Assembly (NCBI GenBank): GCA_964533735.1
Contig: CAZHMD010000009.1
Span: forward strand, 1-64,000
Length of the DNA stretch: 64,000 bases
Direction of reading: 5' to 3'
Origin: UBA6107 sp964533735
Lineage (GTDB): Bacteria > Chloroflexota > Anaerolineae > Anaerolineales > Anaerolineaceae
Shown: positions 57,258 through 64,000 of the stretch, one piece after another
How positions within the stretch are numbered: the first letter of the stretch is position 1
Layout of the letters: each line of letters starts with the position of its first letter
Notes under the pieces: generated by a model
Told to the model about the DNA's origin: nothing
The model's database searches: none
The model's input: only the letters and a program-made list of their open reading frames with translations
Made by a program: the position numbers and the translations under genes

Positions 57258-58106
57258 ATGACCCCTGATAAAAGACCTTCTCGAGACAATGCAAAACCAA
57301 AACCAGAAAAAGCTGACGTGCTCGTACGGAAAATTCTGGCATCGCATAAATACCAGGCGCTCGCCATTCCCGAGGATACGGTTGTAGATCTCATCAACAG
57401 GAATACGACCCCCGGGATCAAGGAGCGCGAGCTGGAGAAAACCGTACGCCAGAAATTGCACAATATCATCGCCCCTTACCTGGAGGAACTCGATTACCGG
57501 TCCGCAACGATCGAGCTCGCAAAAATTCGAAAGAACGGTGACCAATCCCTCCAGGAATATTGCTTAAAGATTCTTAATGCGCATGCGTCCACCCGAGAAC
57601 GCATCCCGATCATGAGTGAGTTTTACACCCAAATTTTTGAGCATACAGGCATCCCCGGCAGTATCCTGGACCTGGCTTGCGGGTTGAATCCTTTTGCCCT
57701 TCCCTGGATGAATCTGCCGACTGAGACTACATACCACGCTTACGACCTGCATAAACCGCGCATAGATCTGATCAACGCTTTCTTCCAGGTTGCCGGCAGA
57801 CCGCCGTTGGCTGAGAAAAGGGATATCCTGGTAAAACCGCCTGAATTAAGGGCAGATGTGGTCTTCTTTTTCAAAGAGGCGCACCGCTTTGAACAGCGCC
57901 AGCACGGGAGTAATCGCGCCTTCTGGCAGGCATTGAAGGCAAAAACGATTGTGGTTTCATTACCCTCCAGCAATCTCACCGGCACGCACTCCATGCTGGA
58001 GGGGCAGCGCATCCTTGTTGAACGGGCAATAAGCGGGTTAGGTTGGAAAGTGACAGAGATTTTAGTAGGGAATGAAATCATTTTCTGCATCGACAAGGTA
58101 TTATGA
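57258..58106 (+). CDS. 16S rRNA m7G1405-type methyltransferase, copy 2
   Basis: 282 aa. HASTRERIPIM (109-119) and LDLACGLNPFALPWM (137-151) are closer to the canonical Rmt motifs than copy 1. FFKEAHRFEQ and VSLPSSNLTGTHS complete the fold. It follows copy 1 by 4 bp and overlaps the RsmF-like gene by 4 bp. A tandem duplication with divergence is likely. Housekeeping rRNA modification or self-resistance are both possible. Confidence 0.85.
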   Translation: MTPDKRPSRDNAKPKPEKADVLVRKILASHKYQALAIPEDTVVDLINRNTTPGIKERELEKTVRQKLHNIIAPYLEELDYRSATIELAKIRKNGDQSLQEYCLKILNAHASTRERIPIMSEFYTQIFEHTGIPGSILDLACGLNPFALPWMNLPTETTYHAYDLHKPRIDLINAFFQVAGRPPLAEKRDILVKPPELRADVVFFFKEAHRFEQRQHGSNRAFWQALKAKTIVVSLPSSNLTGTHSMLEGQRILVERAISGLGWKVTEILVGNEIIFCIDKVL

Positions 58107-59596
58107 AACGAAAAACGAAAGCGACTTCACAACCGATCGATAAAGGTACCCTGGTTAGCGAACAACTGGTGCGCTTCCAGCCTCTTCTTTCCCCGGATGA
58201 ATTTGAGCAATTGAAAATCACTCTCGACCAGCCCCTGGCTCCCGCAATTCGAGTGAACCCGCTAAAAGCCAGGGAAGACCTGGTGACCACGCTTGAGCGC
58301 AGCTACGGCTGGCAGTGTACCCCGGTTGAATTCTGCAAGGCTGGATTCCGCGTGGACACAAAAGAGGGTCCTGCGCTCAGCAATACAATTGAATACAAAA
58401 ATGGGCTGTACTACATTCAGGATGCCTCCTCCATGCTGCCGGTGGAATTGTTCAGCCTGGAGAATCCCGAGGAAACCGTGACTCTGGATATGGCAGCATC
58501 ACCGGGGGGCAAGACTACCCATCTCGTCAGCCGTATGCTGGATGAGGGATTGATCCTCGCCAACGATTCCAGCCAGGGGCGCATCCAGGCGTTGCGTATT
58601 GTGCTGCAGCATTGGGGAGCAGAAAATACCGCCATCACCCGCTTTCCCGGTGAATCCTTCGGTGCCTGGTTTCCGGAAGTATTTGACCTGGTGTTATTAG
58701 ACGCCCCGTGCAGTATGCAGGGATTGCGTACCACGGAGAGCCATCCTGCGCGTCCAATCACCGCGAAAGAAAGCCGCCAATTGGCAAAACGCCAGGTGGC
58801 ACTGCTCACCAGTGCGCTGCAGGCGGTCAGAGTGGGCGGCGAGGTGGTTTACTCAACCTGTACGCTGGCTCCAGAAGAGGATGAAGAAGTCGTCGAGACG
58901 ATAATGAAGTCTTTTGGGATTTCTGTGACTCTACAAAACGCGCAGAAATTCCTGCCGGAACCTGCCCCGGGGATCAATTCTATTTTTGAAAACTCCTCCC
59001 CGGGTGGTATGGAAAATACCATCCGTTTATGGCCGCACCGTTACAACACTGCGGGTTTTTTTGCCTGCCTTTTTTCCAAGAACGATGTGTTTGAAACCAG
59101 GATAAGAAACGCCCCGAGCCACTCCATGGAAAAGGCTGGGTTTATTGAATTGCCATGGAAAGAGCAGAAATCATTTGCGCTGGAATTCGAAGGTGTTTTG
59201 GGTTTCCCCTTATGGGACTATCTCTCCACTCACCTGCGTACGCTGATCCGTAGAGATGAAAAGGTATTCATCTTCCCGCGTATGCTGCTGGAGCGTTTTG
59301 CAGATTTGCCGGTTCAATCCGCGGGGCTGCAACTTTGCCAGGTAACACCGGAAGGCATCATCCCCACAGTTGATTGGGCTGCGCGCTTTGGTCTGCAGTG
59401 TAAAAATGTTGCCATTGCGTTGGAAGATAACCTAATAGTAGACTGGTTGAAAGGGAATGACCTCAAAAGCTTCCCCGGAATAGGAAAACTGGTCTCCCCG
59501 ATCAGGATGGTATCTGATCAAAAAAGTCGTTTCATTGGGCGCGGAAAATTGGTCAGCGGTATTTTAAAGAATCTGGACTACAACCGTTACACGTAG
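58103..59596 (+). CDS. RsmF-like rRNA m5C methyltransferase
   Basis: 497 aa. The NOL1/NOP2/Sun domain: LDMAASPGGKTTHL (SAM), LLDAPCSMQG with the conserved Cys, and YSTCTLAPEEDEEV with the catalytic Cys. The C-terminal about 200 residues (RsmF_B and PUA-like, MLLERFADLPVQSAGLQLCQ) distinguish RsmF from RsmB. It probably makes m5C in 16S rRNA. Closely linked to the two Rmt-type genes. Confidence 0.9.
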   Translation: MKRKTKATSQPIDKGTLVSEQLVRFQPLLSPDEFEQLKITLDQPLAPAIRVNPLKAREDLVTTLERSYGWQCTPVEFCKAGFRVDTKEGPALSNTIEYKNGLYYIQDASSMLPVELFSLENPEETVTLDMAASPGGKTTHLVSRMLDEGLILANDSSQGRIQALRIVLQHWGAENTAITRFPGESFGAWFPEVFDLVLLDAPCSMQGLRTTESHPARPITAKESRQLAKRQVALLTSALQAVRVGGEVVYSTCTLAPEEDEEVVETIMKSFGISVTLQNAQKFLPEPAPGINSIFENSSPGGMENTIRLWPHRYNTAGFFACLFSKNDVFETRIRNAPSHSMEKAGFIELPWKEQKSFALEFEGVLGFPLWDYLSTHLRTLIRRDEKVFIFPRMLLERFADLPVQSAGLQLCQVTPEGIIPTVDWAARFGLQCKNVAIALEDNLIVDWLKGNDLKSFPGIGKLVSPIRMVSDQKSRFIGRGKLVSGILKNLDYNRYT

Positions 59597-59599
59597 AAC

Positions 59600-60328
59600 T
59601 CACCCCAGCTCATACAAAACCAACCCGGCGGCGATCATGGCGGCGGTCTCGACGCGCAGAATGCGTTTCCCGAGGCTGACGCTGATGTATCCAGCTCCTG
59701 TCCCCGCTGTAGCCTCCTCACGTGTGAATCCCCCCTCCGGACCGATCACCAGGTTGATCTCTTTATTTCTTACTGTCTTTAGGATGGTCTTTAATTCGTT
59801 ATCGTCTTCTTCTTCCCAAAAAAACAATCCTGTAGTTTGCTCCCCCAACGGTCGTTTCACAAATTCAAGGAATGAAAGTGTCTGGAATAATTGTGGAAGC
59901 CTTCCCCTGTGGCTTTGCTCGGCGGCTTCCTGGATAATCTTCTGCCAGCGGACATATTTCCCTTCCACCTCGCTGGCACGCTGTACCAGACTTCGAGTGG
60001 TGATTAATGGTGTGAAGCTCACCACGCCGATCTCTGTACATTTTTGCAGCATCCACTCAAAGCGTTCGCGCTGGGTCAGTGCCAGGAACATGTGAACATG
60101 CGTTCGCGGCTCAATGCCGGATGGTTTCTTGTTGACTATTTTCCCTACCACGGAATCAGGACTGACTTTCTCAAGGTTCAAGGTGTATTCTTCGCCAGAT
60201 CCATCCAGTACGATAATTTGGCTGCCAACTTCAAGACGCAGCACCCTGGCGATCTGGCGGGAGACCTCCTGCGGCAATGTGACTTCAGCCTGTATTAATA
60301 ATTGTGATTGTATGAAGAATCGATGCAT
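59600..60328 (-). CDS. rsmE: 16S rRNA m3U1498 methyltransferase
   Basis: 242 aa. An N-terminal PUA-like domain (HRFFIQSQLL; QIARVLRLEVG) and the SPOUT knot: LVIGPEGGFTREEA and LGKRILRVETAAMIA. This is the RsmE signature. Convergent with the RsmF-like gene, ending 3 bp from its stop. AAAGGAT site before ATG 60328. Confidence 0.95.
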   Translation of the reverse strand: MHRFFIQSQLLIQAEVTLPQEVSRQIARVLRLEVGSQIIVLDGSGEEYTLNLEKVSPDSVVGKIVNKKPSGIEPRTHVHMFLALTQRERFEWMLQKCTEIGVVSFTPLITTRSLVQRASEVEGKYVRWQKIIQEAAEQSHRGRLPQLFQTLSFLEFVKRPLGEQTTGLFFWEEEDDNELKTILKTVRNKEINLVIGPEGGFTREEATAGTGAGYISVSLGKRILRVETAAMIAAGLVLYELG

Positions 60329-60389
60329 GTTTGAATCCTTTAAGGTAATTCGATTATACTAGGAACAATCTTGAGAAAGGTTGCCGCAC

Positions 60390-61112
60390 TTGAACACTTC
60401 TGTAAAACCCCGCATTTATCGTTATTTTGACCTGGTCATGGCGGCTTTTGTGACCGTCTTAATTGTGAGCAATATTGCCTCTTCTGCCAAGATCGTCGAC
60501 TGGGGAGTATCCATTATTAACATTCCCCTCGCATTTGACGCCGGCACCATCCTTTTTCCCATCAGTTACATTTTTGGAGACATCCTCACCGAGGTTTATG
60601 GCTTTCGCCGTTCCCGCCGCGTCATCTGGACGGGTTTTGCCTGCCTGGCGTTGACCTCTTTTGTACTCTGGCTTGTGCGTATCATGCCTGGTGAAGCCAA
60701 CTGGGAAGCAATGACGGGGCAAACCGCCTACAATAATATTCTTGGGGGTATCAGCACAGGCGGTATCGTCCTGGCGAGCCTTGTCGCCTACCTGGTGGGA
60801 GAATTTGCCAACTCTGTAGTATTAGCAAAACTTAAAGTGGCAACAAAGGGGCGATTCCTGTGGCTGCGTACCATCGGCAGCACGCTGATCGGTGAAGCCC
60901 TGGATTCGATCATTTTTATCACCATTGCCACCATTGCCGGTGTTTTCCCCTGGGAAATCTACCTTACTTTGGTAATAACCAACTACATCTTCAAGACATT
61001 CATTGAGATGGTCATGACTCCCCTAACTTACTGGGTGGTTGCAAAACTAAAACACGCTGAAAATGAGGATTTTTACGACAAAGACACCCGCTTTAATATC
61101 ATCTCCGGGTAA
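60390..61112 (+). CDS. Queuosine precursor transporter (YhhQ/QPTR)
   Basis: 240 aa from TTG 60390 with AAGG upstream (an in-frame TTG at 60381 is too near that site). Six or more transmembrane helices. The family features are ISYIFGDILTEVYGFRRSRRVIW, then GEFANSVVLAKLK and TIGSTLIGEALDSIIF. It takes up queuine precursors for Tgt, whose gene is 5 kb upstream. Confidence 0.9.
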   Translation: MNTSVKPRIYRYFDLVMAAFVTVLIVSNIASSAKIVDWGVSIINIPLAFDAGTILFPISYIFGDILTEVYGFRRSRRVIWTGFACLALTSFVLWLVRIMPGEANWEAMTGQTAYNNILGGISTGGIVLASLVAYLVGEFANSVVLAKLKVATKGRFLWLRTIGSTLIGEALDSIIFITIATIAGVFPWEIYLTLVITNYIFKTFIEMVMTPLTYWVVAKLKHAENEDFYDKDTRFNIISG

Positions 61113-61113
61113 G

Positions 61114-61800
61114 TCAATCTTCTTCAGGCCAGGCAACCCCTGCCCCGCCAATCACCACGGAATACTCTCCCTTCAAGTTCGCCTGGCTGGTTTGTTCAAT
61201 TAATTCCGTAAGAGTGCCGCGTAGGATTGTCTCAAATTTCTTGGTGAGGTCATTGGCAATAACCGCAGGTCTGTCGCCAAATGTCAAAAGTGCATCTTCC
61301 AAAAAAGGCACCAGCCTGTATGGGCTCTCATAAAAGATCAAAGTATGGGGAGAATCCTTATCAATCTCCAGCCATCTGCGCCGCGGCCCACCTTTGCGGG
61401 GGGGGAAGCCGCGAAAAGTAAAACTGTGCACCGGCAGCCCCGACAGGACCAGCGCCATGATCAGCGCAGTTGGTCCGGGGATGGCTGTAAGCTCGATTCC
61501 TTGTTGGATAACGCTGCGAACCAGGATAAACCCGGGGTCTGATATTGAAGGTGTGCCGGCATCCGTCACGAGAGCAACGGTCTTGCCAAGTTCAAGAAAT
61601 TCCAACACCTTGGGAAGAGCGCGATCCTCATTGTCTTCGCGGAAGGAGATTTGCGGCTTTTTTATGCCAAAATGCGTGAGAAGGAATCCGGTTTTCCGCG
61701 TGTCCTCGCTCACCACCACGTCGGCGCTTTCCAACGCTGCCAGTGCCCGTTGCGAGATATCCCCTAGATTCCCAATTGGAGTGGAAACAAGTATCAGCAT
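61114..61800 (-). CDS. rsmI: 16S rRNA (cytidine1402-2'-O)-methyltransferase
   Basis: 228 aa from ATG 61800 with AAAAGGA upstream (a start at 61860 has no site). LVSTPIGNLGDIS at the start, EDTRKTGFLL, VTDAGTPSISDPG, and FYESPYRLVPFLED are RsmI signatures. Convergent with the transporter, 1 bp between stops. Confidence 0.95.
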   Translation of the reverse strand: MLILVSTPIGNLGDISQRALAALESADVVVSEDTRKTGFLLTHFGIKKPQISFREDNEDRALPKVLEFLELGKTVALVTDAGTPSISDPGFILVRSVIQQGIELTAIPGPTALIMALVLSGLPVHSFTFRGFPPRKGGPRRRWLEIDKDSPHTLIFYESPYRLVPFLEDALLTFGDRPAVIANDLTKKFETILRGTLTELIEQTSQANLKGEYSVVIGGAGVAWPEED

Positions 61801-61955
61801 ATCCTTTTCCTTATACAGGCAGTATATCACGGAGGGTAACCAGCGATTTTTCAAAAACATCCAACAATTAAATTTTTGACCTGCTATAATATGGATTAGT
61901 GTGTAATGGGTATTAAATTGGCGAGCCTGTGCTGGGCGGAATTAAATGGGGTGAT

Positions 61956-62723
61956 ATGTCTACTCTTCCTGCAACCAAAACTGTAAAGAAGACCGCTGCT
62001 CAAGGGATTGATCTTGACCAGATCGAGCAAAAGGAACGTCCACGTATCCTGGTTGTGGATGACGAAGCGGATACTGTTGTTTTGCTCAAACATGTGCTCA
62101 TGCGGGATGGTTTCGATGTTTCTGGAGCTTTGAGCGGCAAGGAAGCCATCGCAAAAATTGCGGAAATTAAACCATCATTGGTGCTGCTTGACCTGATGAT
62201 GCCCGAAATGGATGGTTGGGAGACATTCAGTCAATTACGCCAATTAGCAGATCTCCCCGTAATCATTATTTCTGCTTTATCTCAATCTGATGTCATCGTG
62301 AAAGCGTTGGAGTTAGGCGCTGATGACTTCATCACGAAACCTTTTGAACACCCTGAAGTGAAAGCCAGGATCAGCGCTGTTCTCAGGCGTGCTGGTCAAC
62401 CCAAGACCATCAACCGCCTGGGTTTTTCTGACATTCAGCTCGTTATCGACCTCGACACCCAGGAAATCACCTTCAAGGGGAAACGCATTCAACTGACAGG
62501 CAAGATGTTCGAAGTCCTGGAGCTGCTGGCAAAAAACGCCCCCCACGTGACCCAATATGATGAACTTTTGATGGGGATTTGGGGAGAGAACACAAACTCT
62601 GCCCGTAACCGTTTAAAATACCTGGTCTACCTGCTGCGCAACGAATTCAGTCGAATTGATAAAAAACAGGAAGTCATCGAAAATGTCGACCGGTTGGGTT
62701 ACAAGCTGAACACGGAAAAGTAA
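61956..62723 (+). CDS. OmpR/PhoB-type response regulator
   Basis: 255 aa from ATG 61956 with GGGGTGA upstream. After about 25 residues the receiver starts RILVVDDEADTV, with phosphoacceptor Asp in LVLLDLMMPEMDGW and Lys in DFITKPF. The C-terminal wHTH (IQLTGKMFEVLELLAKN; NRLKYLVYLLRNEF) binds DNA. No histidine kinase is adjacent. Confidence 0.9.
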   Translation: MSTLPATKTVKKTAAQGIDLDQIEQKERPRILVVDDEADTVVLLKHVLMRDGFDVSGALSGKEAIAKIAEIKPSLVLLDLMMPEMDGWETFSQLRQLADLPVIIISALSQSDVIVKALELGADDFITKPFEHPEVKARISAVLRRAGQPKTINRLGFSDIQLVIDLDTQEITFKGKRIQLTGKMFEVLELLAKNAPHVTQYDELLMGIWGENTNSARNRLKYLVYLLRNEFSRIDKKQEVIENVDRLGYKLNTEK

Positions 62724-62737
62724 ACCGCCTCAATGCT

Positions 62738-62768
62738 AAAAACCGCAGACCAACTCTGCGGTTTTTTT
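62738..62768 (+). terminator. Rho-independent terminator
   Basis: AAACCGCAG pairs with CTGCGGTTT around a 7-nt loop, followed by more Ts, between the response regulator and lipA. Confidence 0.9.
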
Positions 62769-62800
62769 ATTCTCCAGTTATAATTTGCGCAGGAGAAATC

Positions 62801-63736
62801 ATGCCAAAGCCGCCGACCCGCGATCGTATAGAACCCACCGAAAATTTTCCACGCCCGCTTCGCAGACCAGATTGGATTAAGGTGCGCGCACCGGGTGGTG
62901 AAAGCTATGCTCAAATTCAAACACTGATGCGCAAAAAGGTGCTGCACACCGTTTGCGAAGAAGCCGGCTGCCCAAATATGGGTGAGTGCTGGGGCAGCGG
63001 AACAGCTACCTTTTTAATGCTGGGATCCATCTGCACACGCTCCTGCCGCTTCTGCGATGTGAAACATGGCATGCCTGAAGCCCTGGATTGGGACGAGCCT
63101 GAACGTGTTGCGCAGGCGGTAAAAGCTATGGAACTCAAACACGCGGTGATCACCTCGGTTAACCGTGATGAACGCGAAGATGGCGGCGCCCCGATATTCG
63201 CGGGAGTCATCAAGCGCATCCGTGAGCTGCAGCCTGGCTGCTCGATAGAAGTGTTAATCCCGGATTTCAAGGGCAGCGTAGCTGCGCTCAAGATCGTCAT
63301 GGATGCCCGTCCGGACATTCTCAATCACAATGTTGAAACAGTGCCTTCATTGTTCAAAAAGGTTCAACCGCAGGATCACTACGAGTGGTCTGAAGCGACT
63401 TTACGCAATGCCAAAGTTCTTGCCCCTGATGTGCTCACCAAATCCGGCATCATGCTCGGTCTGGGTGAAACGATCGACGAAGTGAAATCTGTGATGCAGG
63501 ATCTGCGCAGCTGGGGAGTGGATATTCTCACCATCGGACAGTACCTGCAGCCAAGCCGCAAACACCTGCCAATAGAACGCTATTACACGCTGGAAGAGTT
63601 CGCCATGTTCAAACAACATGGATTGGAGCTCGGCTTCCGCTGGGTGGAAAGCGCGCCGCTGGTCAGGTCCTCGTACCACGCTGCTGAGCAGGTACGGGCG
63701 CTCAGCACGAGTTTTGGTTTACCTTCCACCAACTAA
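62801..63736 (+). CDS. lipA: Lipoyl synthase
   Basis: 311 aa. Two Fe-S cluster motifs: CEEAGCPNMGEC (auxiliary) and CTRSCRFCDV (radical SAM). HAVITSVNRDEREDGGA, ETVPSLFKKVQP and TIGQYLQPSRKHLPIERY are all LipA signatures. It inserts sulfur in octanoyl chains on lipoyl proteins. AGGAGA site before ATG 62801. Confidence 0.95.
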   Translation: MPKPPTRDRIEPTENFPRPLRRPDWIKVRAPGGESYAQIQTLMRKKVLHTVCEEAGCPNMGECWGSGTATFLMLGSICTRSCRFCDVKHGMPEALDWDEPERVAQAVKAMELKHAVITSVNRDEREDGGAPIFAGVIKRIRELQPGCSIEVLIPDFKGSVAALKIVMDARPDILNHNVETVPSLFKKVQPQDHYEWSEATLRNAKVLAPDVLTKSGIMLGLGETIDEVKSVMQDLRSWGVDILTIGQYLQPSRKHLPIERYYTLEEFAMFKQHGLELGFRWVESAPLVRSSYHAAEQVRALSTSFGLPSTN

Positions 63737-63746
63737 TCGTTTTGGA

Positions 63747-64000
63747 TTAAAGCTGCAATACGGCTTTTACCGCCAGGTCAAACATCAGACGGCGGTCGTC
63801 ATCGCGTTTATGCCACTCCCGCCCATCCCATCCTTCCGGGACGACCAGGTCACCACCGTAAACCAGCTGCCCGAGCACAACCTCGCGGAACTGCGCCACG
63901 GCAAAGAACGCCGCCGCCTCCATTTCAACCACATCGCAGCCTTCCCCAACCCGCAGCTTTCTGCGCCCGGGGGTTTCGCGGTAGATGGCATCCGTGGTCC
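63747..64000 (-). CDS. Nucleoside phosphorylase, C-terminal part (partial)
   Basis: The open frame runs to the window end. Visible residues include TDAIYRETPGRRKLR, then GCDVVEMEAAAFFAVAQF, the conserved substrate-binding signature of the PNP/UDP phosphorylase family (V-E-M-E-x-A). QLVYGGDLVVPEGWDGR follows. The substrate (purine or uridine) cannot be decided. The start is outside the window. Confidence 0.8.
   Translation of the reverse strand, partial: TTDAIYRETPGRRKLRVGEGCDVVEMEAAAFFAVAQFREVVLGQLVYGGDLVVPEGWDGREWHKRDDDRRLMFDLAVKAVLQL

Overview
The window is a chromosomal segment of a bacterium carrying a complete-looking tailed-phage prophage (about positions 489 to 38602), followed by about 25 kb of housekeeping and metabolic genes. 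The gene content and style (FadR/GlpD/FGGY-kinase cluster, LCP protein, radical-SAM HemN-like protein, tandem Arm-type rRNA methyltransferases) suggest an uncultured Chloroflexota, most likely Anaerolineae. This taxonomic call is inference: no rRNA or ribosomal protein is present.

Left edge (1-528): the tail of one gene, a terminator, a strong promoter, a tandem array of tRNA-derived units broken by a 100-N assembly gap, and an intact tRNA-Val(CAC). The phage integrated into the 3' part of this tRNA. A 40-bp direct repeat (489-528 and 38563-38602) marks attL and attR and gives a phage genome of about 38,074 bp.

Prophage (529-38562): a HK97-type siphovirus. Late genes read leftwards from about 23.4 kb: holin candidates, HNH, TerS, TerL, portal, ClpP-like protease, capsid, connectors, tail tube, a frameshifted tail chaperone, tape measure, tail tip, fibres and an endolysin. 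A membrane-anchored SGNH hydrolase with its own promoter sits antisense inside the tail/lysis region. Early genes also read leftwards, from a consensus promoter flanked by operators at 32.64-32.71 kb. They include an RHH protein, small proteins and a PRTRC cassette: ParB, a ubiquitin-like protein C, an F-position protein, an E2-like protein B, a JAMM protein A and an E1-like ThiF protein. The cassette leads directly into two wHTH proteins. The longer one ends in a DnaA domain I-like module and its gene carries iterons and nested inverted repeats that look like a replication origin. Rightward genes are the XRE repressor, an SDH-type protease, small proteins, a methyltransferase-nuclease fusion and a MazF/PemK-like toxin. 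Then come a predicted small RNA gene and the leftward integrase with its HTH/Zn-ribbon partner.

Chromosome (38603-64000): duplicated tRNA 3'-end/terminator remnants, a DUF4287-type protein, a radical SAM protein and an LCP protein. A FadR-type regulator with palindromic operator candidates precedes glpD, an alkyl-DHAP-synthase-like flavoenzyme and an FGGY kinase. Next are an alkaline-phosphatase-superfamily enzyme, a GH5 ceramidase-like glycosidase, a fatty acid hydroxylase, an alpha/beta hydrolase and an MFS transporter, which together have a lipid theme. An RNA-modification block follows: Tgt, two tandem 16S m7G1405-type methyltransferases, an RsmF-like enzyme, RsmE, a queuosine precursor transporter and RsmI. 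The window ends with a response regulator, lipA and a partial nucleoside phosphorylase.

The most striking content is the phage-borne ubiquitin-like PRTRC cassette coupled to a DnaA-like initiator with an in-gene origin. Other strong points are a 20-bp palindrome recurring in three phage genes, a predicted sRNA, and the tandem aminoglycoside-resistance-type rRNA methyltransferases.
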